Positions 9,201 to 17,677 of a stretch of 64,000 bases of DNA are shown piece by piece. Source of the stretch: Sphingomonas cannabina (lineage in GTDB: Bacteria > Pseudomonadota > Alphaproteobacteria > Sphingomonadales > Sphingomonadaceae); NCBI RefSeq assembly GCF_021391395.1, contig NZ_CP090059.1:1101001-1165000 (forward strand). The letters are read 5' to 3'. The translations under genes and the position numbers were made by a program. The first letter of the stretch is position 1; each line of letters begins with the position of its first letter. The notes below the pieces were generated by a model, which was given only the letters and a program-made list of their open reading frames with translations, did not search any database and was not told the DNA's origin.

Positions 9201-9686
9201 GGCATCGTTGGCGCCGGCGGTCGACAGCGCCTCCAGGCCGTTCAAGCGGGTGCGGTTGAAGTCGCCGCCGAGGCCGCGCACGGTGATGCCGCGGCCCTCG
9301 CCATTGTCGCGGTCGATCGAGACGCCGGGCAGGCGCTGCAGCGATTCGGCGAGGTTGGCATCAGGGAAGTCGGCGATGTCCTCCGCAGTGATCACGTCGA
9401 TCTGGAGGTCCGACTGGCGCTTCTCGTTGAGCGAGGATTGGATCGAGCCGCGGAAGCCGGTGACGATGATGTCGGCGGGCGTCTCGTTGGCGGCGGTCTG
9501 GACGGTGTCCGCGCCGGTGCCGGACTGGTCGGGGGCGGCCGTGGCCTCCGCCTGCTCGGGCGTCGAGCCGACGCCGGTCTGCGCCGCTGCGGGTGCCGCC
9601 GTCCCCAGTGCGATCAGGATCGCCGCGAGCGATACGCCCTGTCCGGCGGCCGTCCTTGCCCGCCGTCCGAAATTGCCTTGGTCCAT
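6246..9686 (-). CDS. TonB-dependent receptor, pectin/hemicellulose locus
   Basis: A 1146-residue outer-membrane receptor with a signal peptide ending near AAPAAAQ. A TonB box-like segment DIIVTGFRGSIQSSL and a plug domain (EDIADFPDANLAESLQRLPG, then GEGRGITVRGLGGDFNRTRL) follow, and the protein ends in a beta-barrel with terminal Phe (YRVGARLSF). This architecture is that of the Caulobacter/Sphingomonas oligosaccharide receptors. A strong purine-rich ribosome binding site (GGGAGAGAGAGA) precedes the ATG. It lies 37 bp after the pectin methylesterase and is coupled by TGATG to the GH43 gene. The context suggests import of pectic or hemicellulosic oligomers. No SusD partner is present, as expected outside Bacteroidota. 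Confidence 0.93.
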   Translation of the reverse strand: MDQGNFGRRARTAAGQGVSLAAILIALGTAAPAAAQTGVGSTPEQAEATAAPDQSGTGADTVQTAANETPADIIVTGFRGSIQSSLNEKRQSDLQIDVITAEDIADFPDANLAESLQRLPGVSIDRDNGEGRGITVRGLGGDFNRTRLNGLEALSTAGANDAGTSPNRSRSFDYNTFASELFSSLKVQKTPSAETDEGSLGATIDLETGKPFDYKGSRFALSGEGSYNENSKKVNPRLAGLVSFRFGADKRMGLLLSAAYNRTENVIDSYIRSPGQSDYLYRSSQFVGEGVPQRAGFSAPVGSLNYANPNATAFQTGSDPAAYAKLYPGAPYNTPGRFDDSTVRIPALPSLNHQLVRNNRIGLTGSYQWDVTSKTRLTIDGLYSRFRNVSENDQLSPVGLNRNNTNAAYNNASGRLAPATARGAYPGLCTYNAGSDLVPAQDCGQEMYGTTPAFTTAFNQQGQVVPAVLGTNIFSTNPNNLDPYDYYNNPNSVGYIPSSNGLAYRGQLIGRPAVDVLDANVTNGNADYLVLRNVDMRSAVDYSAYTTTFWQGSARIDHEFSDAFKVSAIYGKSKSVNYQTGLLAEFNRMDSPENFVYDDRDHGKMPILDFGFDTTDPNNWQMVKGFSALRHYERYVRNTYEGAKVDFDWKVNDEFNIGFGATRRTFGFYTQQAERNTDTLNPTLLEAGSTTAANSKLVSFGKGLNVPEGTISSFLVPDLGKIDDLIGFQCDCINKYGDFRLTTKRNGGQNNFGVSEKDTAFYLEFDFNSELFGQPLRGNVGTRVAITDLTSTGTSQAGRPIVGRNKYTDWLPSLNVVYEPVRNFYIRIGASQVMARPLLANLSPTITSISVPSNGDNTGASMTIGNPKLSPFRSTNFDVSLEWYFTRSSLISIAGFSKDISSFPQTVLFTAPLSQFADADTIAAIRAQYTNPNQTAYIDNNYPFVARQYRDAPGGYLRGFEINFQQNFTFLPGFLKNFGALVNYTYIKSELNYILDPGTATRAQTTGTGPFIGVSPQALNGTLFYEVPAFRARVSVAHRKGYVSQYPIAAGSCGPGLSTVGTGTATAPTESAGCDSPLINDFVYSRATTNVDASLSFNVLKNFSITVEGLNLTNQTTNRYAYQGQEAVTNYGSSGRVYRVGARLSF

Positions 9687-9723
9687 TCTCTCTCTCCCTC
9701 TTTTTGTTGTGTCGTGGTTTCGA

Positions 9724-10776
9724 TCAGGGGCCCCAGCCCAGAATTGATACCGGTGTCATTCGCGCATAAGCGTCGGCCGCAAGTTGGGGGCGGCTTGGGG
9801 CGGCGACGGCCCCCGGTCCGCGGCTGCCATATTCGGAGAAGCGGGCCTCCGCCGGCGTGAGCTGGCGGCGGACGCCGGCCGGGTCGGTGTAGCCCATCGA
9901 GGTCCAGCCGGCGGGCGCGATGTGCGCGTCCATCCAGCAGCGCAGGAACGATGCCTGGCCGGTCAGCGCCATGTTGCCACCGGCGCGCCATGGCCGGCCG
10001 AGGAAGATCGAGCCGTCGGGGACGCCGGTCTCGCGGGTCAGCCGGCAGCGGTCGAAGACGAGGCCGTAGCGCTGGCGCTCGTGCGTGCTGGGCGCGGCAA
10101 TGTAGCCGGCCGGAGCGTTGGGCACGGAGCGGCTGACGATCTCGCATCGTTCGATCCAGGCCGCGCCGCCGCCGAAGATGAAGTCGATGCAGCCGCTGAT
10201 GCGGCAATCCACGACATGGGTCGAGGCCTGGATCAGCAGCGTGTCCTGGTAGCCTTCGATGCGGCAGCCGGTGATGCGGGTGCGCTCGCCCGCAGCGGCG
10301 ACGGCGAGCGCCACTGCCTGCATCGGCTGCGCGAGATAGGGATGGTCGTTGCAGATGGTGAGGTTGCGGAGCGTGACGCCGGGCGCGGCGATCGTCAGCA
10401 CCGCCGAGCCGCTGGTGCCCCAGTTGCGCCCCTCCGGCGAGGGCAGCGCCGCGCCGGCCGCGAAGGCGATCACCGCGCCGGGGGCGGTTCCGGCCAGCGT
10501 GACGTTGGGGACGGTGACGGACAGCTTCTCGCGATAGGTGCCGGGATCGAGACCGATCGTGAAAGGGACGCCGCCGGCGCGCGCGGCGATCGCGAGCGCT
10601 TCGCTGAGCGAGGGCACCGTGCCGCGGCGGCCGGACGTGGAAACGATGACGTCATGGGAAGCGGCGGCCGCCGGTGCGGCAAGCCCGGCCAGCGCGGTGG
10701 CCGAGGCGCCCGCGAGCACCTGCCTCCGTCCGAGGACGGAGCGGACATGCGCATCGGCTGCAAGCTCTCCCATCAT
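9724..10776 (-). CDS. Pectin methylesterase (CE8)
   Basis: About 350 residues of right-handed beta-helix esterase that removes methyl groups from homogalacturonan. The CE8 catalytic pieces are visible: a Gln in MQAVALAV, the acid/base Asp in EGYQDTLL, the nucleophile Asp in GCIDFIFGGG and the Arg in LGRPWR. The N-terminus has a double-Arg, alanine-rich export signal (LGRRQVLAGASATALAGLA). I chose the ATG at 10776 (or its neighbour 10773), which follows GAGAGGGG. An in-frame ATG at 10797 after AAAGG is a real alternative, and the open frame to 10863 would swallow the operator. It is the first gene of the seven-gene leftward operon. Confidence 0.87.
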   Translation of the reverse strand: MMGELAADAHVRSVLGRRQVLAGASATALAGLAAPAAAASHDVIVSTSGRRGTVPSLSEALAIAARAGGVPFTIGLDPGTYREKLSVTVPNVTLAGTAPGAVIAFAAGAALPSPEGRNWGTSGSAVLTIAAPGVTLRNLTICNDHPYLAQPMQAVALAVAAAGERTRITGCRIEGYQDTLLIQASTHVVDCRISGCIDFIFGGGAAWIERCEIVSRSVPNAPAGYIAAPSTHERQRYGLVFDRCRLTRETGVPDGSIFLGRPWRAGGNMALTGQASFLRCWMDAHIAPAGWTSMGYTDPAGVRRQLTPAEARFSEYGSRGPGAVAAPSRPQLAADAYARMTPVSILGWGP

Positions 10777-10821
10777 CCCCTCTCGCCATCCGGCCATGAC
10801 CGCCTTTGCGGCGTGTCGTTG

Positions 10822-10836
10822 TGTTAGCGCTAGACA
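10822..10836. promoter_or_regulatory. LacI-family operator upstream of the pectin operon
   Basis: The sequence TGTTAGCGCTAGACA has a palindromic TTAGCGCTAG core with central CG, typical of LacI-family operators. It lies about 45 bp before the pectin methylesterase start and about 65 bp beyond the 3' end of the lacI gene. Its core is shared with the site at 12038-12049. Binding by the adjacent LacI protein is inference. Confidence 0.7.
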
Positions 10837-10899
10837 AAGACGAGCGAGAAAGCAAGATGACACCGGTGGACCGCCTCGATGAAGCGACCTGTTGAGATT

Positions 10900-11961
10900 C
10901 TATCGCCGGCGCGAACGGCGGCGCGGCGGGGCATCCGACTGGCGGCGAATCAGGGTGAAGTCGAGCAGGCGCTGCTCGGGCTCGTGCTTGCGCTTGCCGT
11001 TGCGGAGCTGGCGCGTGAGCATGGCGAGCGCGCTGTGCGCCATCTCGCCGATCGGCTGGCGGATGGTGGTGAGTTCGGGCCAGATCGAGGTGGCGAAGCC
11101 GGTGTCGTCGAACCCGACCACACTGAGGTCGCCCGGCACGTCGAGCCGGTCGCCGTGCGCGACCGCGATCACCGCGGCCGCCATGTCGTCATTGCTGGCG
11201 AAGATCGCGCTCGGCCGCTCGTCGAGCGCGAGCAGCTCCTCGGCGGCATCTAGGCCGGAGCGGTAGGTGAACTCGCCCTCGACGATCAGCGCGGGATCGG
11301 GTTCGATGCCGGCCTCGGCCAAGGCGTCGCGATAGCCGGCGAGTCGCTCCGCGCTCGCCAGCAGGCGGGGGCTGCCTTTGACGAAGCCGATGCGGCGGTG
11401 GCCGAGCGCGATCAGGTGCCGCGTCATCGCGCGCGCGGCGGCCTGATCGTCGATGCCGACCGACATGACACCGGGCGCCGGGTGGCCGCTGGCGATGGTG
11501 ACGAGCGGTACGCCGGCCTCGGCGAAGGCGGCGAGCACCACCGGCGATTCGCACAGCGGCGGGGGCAGGATCGCGCCGTCGACCTCCTTCGCCAGCAGGC
11601 GCTGGACCAGGGTTTTCTCGTCGGTCTTGCCCTCATCCTCGCATTGCTCGATGACGAGCTGGACGTCATCGCGGCTGGCGGTGCTGAAGCCGCCGACCAG
11701 GAACTCGCTGAGGAAGAAGGCGCTGGGATTGCTGTAGAGCAGGCCGACGCGCAACCGGTCGGCGCCGGCGAGGCTGCGCGCGGCGGGATTGGGCGCATAG
11801 CCCAGCGCCTTGATGATGTCGTTGACCTTCTGGCGCGTCTCGGCCGAGACGTTGTGCCGGCCGTTGATGACGCGCGATACGGTCATCTGCGAGACGCCGG
11901 CGCGCTGGGCGACGTCGAAGATCGTCGGCGACGAGGCGCTGGTGCGGGGGGTTCGGGCCAT
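10900..11961 (-). CDS. LacI-family transcriptional regulator
   Basis: A 353-residue LacI/GalR repressor. The N-terminal helix-turn-helix is TIFDVAQRAGVSQMTVSRVI, followed by the hinge helix GYAPNPAARSLAG and a periplasmic-binding-protein-like effector domain (PSAIFASNDDMAAAVIA, LSVVGFDDTGFA). The start MARTPRT at 11961 is preferred; MEHGAMA at 11976 is possible. It sits between the pectin operon, transcribed in the same direction, and the divergent xylB-xylA genes. Matching operator-like palindromes lie at both flanks. A XylR-like role sensing xylose or a pectin-derived sugar is likely but unproven. Confidence 0.93.
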   Translation of the reverse strand: MARTPRTSASSPTIFDVAQRAGVSQMTVSRVINGRHNVSAETRQKVNDIIKALGYAPNPAARSLAGADRLRVGLLYSNPSAFFLSEFLVGGFSTASRDDVQLVIEQCEDEGKTDEKTLVQRLLAKEVDGAILPPPLCESPVVLAAFAEAGVPLVTIASGHPAPGVMSVGIDDQAAARAMTRHLIALGHRRIGFVKGSPRLLASAERLAGYRDALAEAGIEPDPALIVEGEFTYRSGLDAAEELLALDERPSAIFASNDDMAAAVIAVAHGDRLDVPGDLSVVGFDDTGFATSIWPELTTIRQPIGEMAHSALAMLTRQLRNGKRKHEPEQRLLDFTLIRRQSDAPPRRRSRRR

Positions 11962-12037
11962 GGCGCCGTGTTCCATGTCCCGGCGGGGCGCGCAAGGCAT
12001 TCGTCATATCTCGCCGTTGCGGCGCGCAGGTGAAAGT

Positions 12038-12049
12038 GATAGCGCTAAC
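12038..12049. promoter_or_regulatory. LacI-family operator in the lacI/xylB intergenic region
   Basis: GATAGCGCTAAC is a near-palindrome with the same TAGCGCTA core as the site at 10822-10836. It lies about 77 bp upstream of lacI and 97 bp upstream of xylB, so it could serve autoregulation and control of xylose genes together. The core is seen directly; function is inferred. Confidence 0.7.
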
Positions 12050-12145
12050 GTAAATACCGGACGCGGACCCGTGCCGGAATTGTCAGGAGAGCGTAAGATG
12101 ATTCGCCGCCGCGAGGCTTCCTTCCGATCGCCGCGACGCTGACGC

Positions 12146-13594
12146 ATGTTCCTCGGCATCGACATCGGCACCTCGGGGGTGAAGGCGGTCGTGCTCGACG
12201 AGCGCGGCGCGATCGCGGGGCAGGGTACCGCGGCGCTCACCGTCCAGCGGCCGCACCCCCTGTGGTCGGAGCAGGACCCGGAGGCGTGGTGGGCCGCGAC
12301 CACCGCGGCGGTGCAGGCGATCGACCCGGCCGTGCGGCGCGCGGTGCGCGGCGTGGGGCTGGCGGGGCAGATGCACGGCGCGACCCTGCTCGGCGCCGAC
12401 GACCGGCCGCTGCGGCCGGCGATCCTGTGGAACGACGGGCGGAGCTTTGCCGAATGCGAGACACTCGAAGCGCGGGTGCCCGAGCTGCGGCGGATCGCCG
12501 GCAACATGGCGATGCCGGGCTTCACCGCGCCCAAGCTGCTGTGGCTCCGGGCGCATGAGCCCGACGTCTTCGCCCGCGTGGCGACCGTGCTGCTGCCCAA
12601 GGATTATGTCCGGCTGCGCATGACCGGCGACAAGGCGTCCGACCTTTCCGACAGCGCCGGGACATTGTGGCTCGACGTCGGCGCGCGGCGATGGAGCGAG
12701 GCGCTGCTCGCGGCGTGCGGGCTCGACGAAGCGCAGATGCCGGTGTTGCACGAGGGAAGCGAAATCACCGGCCGGCTGCGGCCCGAAGTCGCCGAGCTGT
12801 GGGGCATGGGCGCGGTGCCGGTCGCGGCGGGCGGCGGCGACAATGCCGCGGCGGCGGCCGGGGTCGGCGTGGTGAGGGACGGCGACGCGCTGCTGTCGCT
12901 CGGCACCTCCGGCGTGATCTTCGTCGCGACGCGCGACTTCCGGCCCAATCCCGATCGGGCGGTCCATGCCTTCTGCCACTGCCTGCCGGGCATGTGGCAC
13001 CAGATGTCGGTGCATCTCTCGGCCGCGGCGTGCATGGACTGGGTGGCGCGGATCACCGGCGCCGCGGGCCCGGCCGAGCTGTTCGCCCGCGCCGAAGCGG
13101 CGGGGCCGGCGAGCGGGCCCGAGATCTTCCTGCCGTATCTCTCCGGCGAGCGGACGCCGCACAACGACGCCGAGGTGCGCGGGGCGTTCCTCAGGCTCGA
13201 TTATGACAGCGACGGCGGGCGGCTCGCGCAGGCTGTGCTCGAAGGCGTGGCCTTCGCGCTGGCCGATGGTCTTGCCGTGCTGCGCGAGGCGGGGACCGAG
13301 CTCGAGCAGCTCGCCGTCGTCGGCGGCGGGGCGCGCTCGGGCTATTGGGGGCGCGTGCTGGCGAGCGCGATGCAGCTGCCGCTGGTCTATCTCCAGGGCG
13401 GCGAGGTCGGTCCCGCGCTCGGCGGCGCCCGGCTCGCGCAGCTCGCCGTCGATGGCGGCGATCCGGCCGAGGTCTGCGTGCCGCCGCCGGTCGCGCGTAC
13501 CATCGATCCCGAACCCGACCTCATCGACGCGCTGGCGGAGAAGCACGCCGCCTTCCGCGCCGCCTATCCCCGCATCACACCAAGGAGCGCCTGA
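12146..13594 (+). CDS. xylB: Xylulokinase
   Basis: A 482-residue FGGY-family kinase that phosphorylates D-xylulose to D-xylulose 5-phosphate in the cytoplasm. The ATP-binding opening [19 protein letters not shown], the substrate segment [21 protein letters not shown], the catalytic-Asp segment [15 protein letters not shown] and the [10 protein letters not shown] block are all present, and length matches XylB. Its stop shares a base with the xylA start, so the two are one operon. A LacI-type operator lies in its upstream region, divergent from the regulator gene. Confidence 0.95.
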   Translation: MFLGIDIGTSGVKAVVLDERGAIAGQGTAALTVQRPHPLWSEQDPEAWWAATTAAVQAIDPAVRRAVRGVGLAGQMHGATLLGADDRPLRPAILWNDGRSFAECETLEARVPELRRIAGNMAMPGFTAPKLLWLRAHEPDVFARVATVLLPKDYVRLRMTGDKASDLSDSAGTLWLDVGARRWSEALLAACGLDEAQMPVLHEGSEITGRLRPEVAELWGMGAVPVAAGGGDNAAAAAGVGVVRDGDALLSLGTSGVIFVATRDFRPNPDRAVHAFCHCLPGMWHQMSVHLSAAACMDWVARITGAAGPAELFARAEAAGPASGPEIFLPYLSGERTPHNDAEVRGAFLRLDYDSDGGRLAQAVLEGVAFALADGLAVLREAGTELEQLAVVGGGARSGYWGRVLASAMQLPLVYLQGGEVGPALGGARLAQLAVDGGDPAEVCVPPPVARTIDPEPDLIDALAEKHAAFRAAYPRITPRSA

Positions 13595-14904
13595 TGGCCA
13601 CCGACTATTTCGCCGACATCCCTCAGATCCGCTACGAAGGGCCGGAGACCGACAACGAGCTCGCCTATCGCTGGTACGACAAGGACCGGGTGGTGCTCGG
13701 CAAGCGGATGGAGGACCACCTCCGCTTCGCGATCTGCTTCTGGCACAGCTTCTGCTGGCCTGGCAGCGACGTGTTCGGCGGCGGCACCTTCAACCGGCCG
13801 TGGCACGCCGGCGCCAACGACAGCGCCGCGGCCGCGCAGAAGCGCGCGGTGGCGTTCGACCTGTTCCGCAAGCTCGACGTACCTTTCTACACCTTCCACG
13901 ACGTCGACGTGATGGCGGAGGCGCACAGCGTCGCCGAGCACGGCCGCTTCTTCGCCGAGGCGGTCGACGATCTCGAGCGGCTGCAGGCGGCGAGCGGCCG
14001 CCGGCTGCTGTGGGGCACCGCCAATCTGTTCAGCCACCCCCGCTATGCCGCGGGCGGGGCGACCAATCCCGATCCCGAGGTCTATGCCTGGGCGGCGTTC
14101 CAGGTCCGCCACGCGCTGGAGGCGACGCACCGGCTCGGCGGCACCAACTACGTGCTGTGGGGCGGACGCGAGGGCTATGAGACGCTGCACAACACCGACC
14201 TCGGCCGCGAGCTCGACAATCTCGGGCGGTTCCTCAACCTGGTGGTCGAGCACAAGCACAAGATCGGCTTCACCGGCACCATCCTGATCGAGCCCAAGCC
14301 GCACGAGCCGACCAAGCACCAGTACGACTTCGACACCGCGACCGTGTACGGCTTCCTCAAGCGCTACGGGCTGGAGGACGAGGTCCGCGTCAACATCGAG
14401 GCGAACCATGCGACGCTGTCCGGCCACAGCTTCGAGCATGAGCTGGCGATGGCGGGCGCGCTCGGCATCTTCGGGTCGATCGACGCCAATCGCGGCGACC
14501 CGCAGAACGGCTGGGACACCGACCAATTCCCCAATTCGGTCGAGGAGATGACGCTGGCGCTTGTCGAGGTGCTGCGCACGGGCGGGTTCACGACGGGCGG
14601 CTTCAACTTCGACGCCAAGGTGCGGCGGCAGTCGGTCGATCCGGTCGACCTGGTCTATGGCCACGTCGGCGGGATCGACGTGGTGGCGAAGGGGCTGCTC
14701 AATGCGGCACGGGTGATCGAGGACGGGCGTGTCGATGTGATCCGGCGCGAGCGGTATGCGGGGTGGGACGGGGAGCTGGGCCGGTTGGTCGGGACGCGTG
14801 ACCTTGCCGGCATCGCGGACCTTGCCGTTGAGCGCGATCTTGCCCCGGTGCCGCGTTCGGGGCGGCAGGAGCGGATCGAGAATCTGATCAACCGGGTGAT
14901 CTGA
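13594..14904 (+). CDS. xylA: Xylose isomerase
   Basis: A 436-residue class II (long) xylose isomerase converting D-xylose to D-xylulose. The catalytic His segment [21 protein letters not shown], the metal-binding region [35 protein letters not shown] and [17 protein letters not shown] are all present. The ATG overlaps the xylB TGA (TGATG) and is preceded by AAGGAG, which fixes the start against a longer open frame that begins inside xylB. The pair would route xylose released by the GH43 enzymes into the pentose phosphate pathway. Confidence 0.97.
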   Translation: MATDYFADIPQIRYEGPETDNELAYRWYDKDRVVLGKRMEDHLRFAICFWHSFCWPGSDVFGGGTFNRPWHAGANDSAAAAQKRAVAFDLFRKLDVPFYTFHDVDVMAEAHSVAEHGRFFAEAVDDLERLQAASGRRLLWGTANLFSHPRYAAGGATNPDPEVYAWAAFQVRHALEATHRLGGTNYVLWGGREGYETLHNTDLGRELDNLGRFLNLVVEHKHKIGFTGTILIEPKPHEPTKHQYDFDTATVYGFLKRYGLEDEVRVNIEANHATLSGHSFEHELAMAGALGIFGSIDANRGDPQNGWDTDQFPNSVEEMTLALVEVLRTGGFTTGGFNFDAKVRRQSVDPVDLVYGHVGGIDVVAKGLLNAARVIEDGRVDVIRRERYAGWDGELGRLVGTRDLAGIADLAVERDLAPVPRSGRQERIENLINRVI

Positions 14905-14921
14905 GGCGGATTGCGAGATGC

Positions 14922-15026
14922 GTCACCCCGGCCTTGTGCCGGGGTCCACTGAGCCTCGCGGACTGCGCTCAAACCTCTTGGCCGGTCCTTGCCTCCCGGT
15001 GGACCCCGGAACAAGTCCGGGGTGAC
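14922..15026. repeat. Palindromic repeat, family A (GTCACCCCGG type)
   Basis: The two ends are near-perfect inverted copies. The left arm opens GTCACCCCGGCCTTGTGCC and the right arm GTGGACCCCGGAACAAGTCC closes GGGGTGAC, with about 50 bp between. Related copies lie at 15137-15217 and 49089-49206. It follows the xylA stop and may act as a transcript end or mRNA-stabilising structure. It resembles the short palindromic repeats common between sphingomonad genes. Apart from repeats, I see nothing else in the 335-bp gap 14905-15239. Confidence 0.75.
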
Positions 15027-15136
15027 AGCGAAGAGAGTCGAGGCGTCGGTCATCCTCAAACGTCGATCGGTATTAGCGCGGTCCCCATGATCCAGGGCTC
15101 CTGCCTCCGCGGGAGCACGGACAGCTCAATACCAAT

Positions 15137-15217
15137 GTCATCCCGGGTTTGACCCGGGACCAGGGTCGCAGGCGACGTCGCTCGTGACCCTGGATGCCGG
15201 ATCAAGTCCGGCATGAC
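15137..15217. repeat. Palindromic repeat, family A variant (GTCATCCCGG / GCCGGCATGAC)
   Basis: This element contains two adjacent self-complementary units. The first is GTCATCCCGGGTTTGACCCG and its continuation; the second is GGATGCCGGATCAAGTCC followed by GGCATGAC. A short inverted pair CCAGGGTCG/GTGACCCTGG lies between them. It is the second family-A element downstream of xylA and sits 22 bp beyond the stop of the convergent XpaC-like gene. Confidence 0.7.
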
Positions 15218-15239
15218 GAAGAGAAAAAGCTCGGGACGC

Positions 15240-15947
15240 CTATTTCCCCACGCCCTCGTCGTCGCGGTAGCGGATCTGGAGATAGCGTTCGCGGGTCGAG
15301 AGCAGGTCGAGGTCGCCTTGCGCGAGCTGCTGGGTCATCTCGCCGATCTCGGTCTCGATCGTCCTAAGGCCGTCGACGAGCTGCTCGTCGGGTGTGCGGC
15401 CGTTGCGCGGGGTGCGGCGCAGCGGTTCGGGCACGCGCTGGTAGCCTTTGACCAATTCGGGGAGCTGCTCGCCGACCAGCTTGCGCACTTCGACCGCGGC
15501 GGGGGTGTTCTCGTCGAGCGCCGCGAGCTGGGGCGCCAGCGTCTCCAGCCGCGTGCCGATCGTGTCGATCAGGTTGACCGCGGGAGCGGGGAGCGCCGGC
15601 CGCTGCTGCTCCAGCCAGGCCTCGGTCTGCCGGGGCAGCGCCTTGAGCGGGATCTGGCCGAACCGTTCCGGCCGCGGCGCCGGACCAGCGGGAAGCAGCG
15701 CGAAGAACAAGGTTGCGGCGATCAGCAGCGCCATCACCGCCAGCGCGCCGAACATGCCGAGCGGCACGATGAACCCGATCGCCACCGCCGCGACGATGAT
15801 CGCGGCGTCGGCGGCGAGCACACGACCGACGCGGGTCACGATCTCCCGCTCGCGGCGCTTGCGGGCGCGGGTCCCTGCGCCATAGCCGGCGCGCGTGCGG
15901 TCGAGCACTTCCTGGCTGCGGAAAACGACGTCGTCGACTTCGGACAC
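15240..15947 (-). CDS. XpaC-like membrane protein, downstream partner of telA
   Basis: A 235-residue protein with a basic N-terminus, two closely spaced transmembrane segments (about residues 43-65 and 66-86) and a long helical, Gln/Glu/Leu-rich cytoplasmic tail. The start is a GTG placed immediately after the telA TAA, so the genes are surely cotranscribed. The layout and the pairing with TelA resemble the XpaC/TelA pair of other bacteria, but the similarity is mostly architectural. I see no catalytic motif. Its function is unknown; a membrane partner of TelA is the best guess. Confidence 0.6.
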   Translation of the reverse strand: MSEVDDVVFRSQEVLDRTRAGYGAGTRARKRREREIVTRVGRVLAADAAIIVAAVAIGFIVPLGMFGALAVMALLIAATLFFALLPAGPAPRPERFGQIPLKALPRQTEAWLEQQRPALPAPAVNLIDTIGTRLETLAPQLAALDENTPAAVEVRKLVGEQLPELVKGYQRVPEPLRRTPRNGRTPDEQLVDGLRTIETEIGEMTQQLAQGDLDLLSTRERYLQIRYRDDEGVGK

Positions 15948-17165
15948 TTACACGGCCTCTAGCTTGAACGTCTCCTGCGGCCCCTCCAGCGCGGCCTGGG
16001 CCTGGCCTTCAGCGCGGGCGATATAGCCCTTCGACTTCTCGACCTCGTTCGACAGGGTGTTGACCGTCGTCTTCATCGAATCGAGCGCCTTGAGCTTGAA
16101 CGTGTCGATCGCGTCCATCGTGTCGTAGATGTTCTGGAACGCGCGCTGGAGCGTCTCGACCGGGATGGTCGAGCTCGCCGCCTGCTCGTGGATCGTCGCG
16201 GTCTGGCTCTTGAGCAGCTTGCCGGTCGAATCGATGATGTCGGCGGTGGTGGTGTTGAGCGCGGTGATCTGCTCCAGCACCAGCTTCTGGTTGGTCAGCG
16301 CCTGCGCCACCGTCACCGCCGTCCGCAGCGCCGAGACGGTGGTGGTCGAGGCGCGGTCGACGCCCTTCACCAGCTCGACGTTGTTTTTCTTGACGAGATC
16401 GAGCGCGAGATAGCCCTGCACCGTCACCGCCATCTGCGTCAGCAGGTCCTGGGTGCGCTGGCGGGTGTAGAACAGCGCGGTCTCGCGGATCGCCTTGGCC
16501 TTGGCCGGGTCGGTATGGTCGAGCTCGGCGGCCTTGTCCTCGAGCTTCTGGTCCATCGTCTTGGAGAGGTGGATCATCTGCTCGAGCCGGCCCATCGCCG
16601 CCCATAGGTTCTGCCGCTCGACGTCGATCGCGGCATTGTCCATCAAGAGCTCGTCCTTGCCGGAGGCGAGGCTCTTGAGGATCGAGGCGATGTGCGTCTG
16701 CGACGATTTGTAGCTGTCGAAATAGTCGCGCATCTTGTTGCCGAACGGGATGATCCCGAACAGCTTCTTCGAGGTGAACAGGTCGCCCTTCTTGCCGGGA
16801 TCGAGATCCTCGATCGTGCGGCGGAGCTGGGCGAGGTCGGCGCCGACGCCCGATTCCTGGTCCATGGCCCGGATCGGACGGTCGAGGAAACGGTTGGACT
16901 GGCCCGCCGCCTCGCGGATCTCCTTTTGGCCCATGCCGGTGATCGCGTCGATGCGCTTGCCGAACTCGGGCGAGTTGACGTCCTGCGCGACCAGGTCGTC
17001 GATGAACGCGTCGACGCGGCTTTCGAGCTCGGTCCGCTTGGCGTCGTCGACGGGGACGAGGCCGGCCGACTTCTCCGGCGCGACCGCGGGTACGGGTTCC
17101 GGCGCGGTGAGGACGAGGTTCTTCTCGGCGGTCTTGGTCTCGGTGGTGGAAGCGGTGGTCGCCAT
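15948..17165 (-). CDS. telA: Toxic anion resistance protein, TelA/KlaA family
   Basis: A 405-residue, almost entirely helical soluble protein. Family landmarks include the DLFTSKKLFGIIPFGNKMRDY-type segment (about residues 120-140), an AMGRLEQMIHLSK region and repeated heptad-like helices towards the C-terminus (QRAFQNIYDTMDAIDTFK). TelA proteins were named for tellurite resistance, but their chromosomal role is poorly defined and may concern the cell envelope. The ATG at 17165 is preceded by GGAGATAGCC. It lies 58 bp after a lipoprotein gene and directly precedes the XpaC-like gene, a three-gene leftward operon. Confidence 0.88.
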   Translation of the reverse strand: MATTASTTETKTAEKNLVLTAPEPVPAVAPEKSAGLVPVDDAKRTELESRVDAFIDDLVAQDVNSPEFGKRIDAITGMGQKEIREAAGQSNRFLDRPIRAMDQESGVGADLAQLRRTIEDLDPGKKGDLFTSKKLFGIIPFGNKMRDYFDSYKSSQTHIASILKSLASGKDELLMDNAAIDVERQNLWAAMGRLEQMIHLSKTMDQKLEDKAAELDHTDPAKAKAIRETALFYTRQRTQDLLTQMAVTVQGYLALDLVKKNNVELVKGVDRASTTTVSALRTAVTVAQALTNQKLVLEQITALNTTTADIIDSTGKLLKSQTATIHEQAASSTIPVETLQRAFQNIYDTMDAIDTFKLKALDSMKTTVNTLSNEVEKSKGYIARAEGQAQAALEGPQETFKLEAV

Positions 17166-17223
17166 GGCTATCTCCTGCCGATGCTGTCTCAATGGGCGCA
17201 AGGGCGCGTGGGTTCAAGGAGGA

Positions 17224-17562
17224 TCAGTTCTTGACGACCTTGCGATGGCTGAAGATCGTGGTGCCGACGGCGAGTTCCTTGGGGCCGCATTTGTCGGGCT
17301 CCGGCGCGACCTCGCCCACGCAGAACCGCACGCCGGGAATCACGCCGTCGATCGTAGTGTCGGCGCCGGCCTTGGCGACGCCGCGAACGAGGGTGGTGCC
17401 GAGGACGAGAGCATGACACTCGCCGGAGCTCGACTGTTTGCACGCCACCGCCAACCGCCCCGTATCGGAGAGCGTCACCTCGGCCTTCATCTGGTGCACC
17501 TGCTCGTCGCCGCAGCCGCCGAGCGCCGCCGCCAACACCAGCCATCCCCACGCTTTGTTCAT
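17224..17562 (-). CDS. Small lipoprotein of unknown function
   Basis: A 112-residue protein with a hydrophobic leader ending in the lipobox LGGC (Cys17), so it is probably membrane-anchored in the periplasm. The mature part has three further cysteines (in VACKQ, GECHA and RFCVGE) and a fourth in DKCGPK, which could form two disulfides. I recognise no family. It is the first gene of the telA operon and may be an envelope sensor or accessory factor. It diverges from typA. Confidence 0.65.
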   Translation of the reverse strand: MNKAWGWLVLAAALGGCGDEQVHQMKAEVTLSDTGRLAVACKQSSSGECHALVLGTTLVRGVAKAGADTTIDGVIPGVRFCVGEVAPEPDKCGPKELAVGTTIFSHRKVVKN

Positions 17563-17677
17563 GCCGTCTCCTTGGTGCCTTATCTATGTAACACACGCGA
17601 ATGAAATGCCAAGGCTTCCCGCGACGCAGCATTTGCGCTAGGGGCCGCCAACTTTCACGCGAAATCAGAGAATCCCC

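Noticed and set aside
7794..9860. 688-aa + strand frame opposite the TonB receptor
   Set aside because: Low-complexity shadow translation with no domain; the minus strand encodes the plug and barrel of a receptor.
17635..17660. A full promoter for typA
   Set aside because: A GCGCTAGG -10-like element is present, but no convincing -35 at correct spacing, so I did not list it as a promoter.
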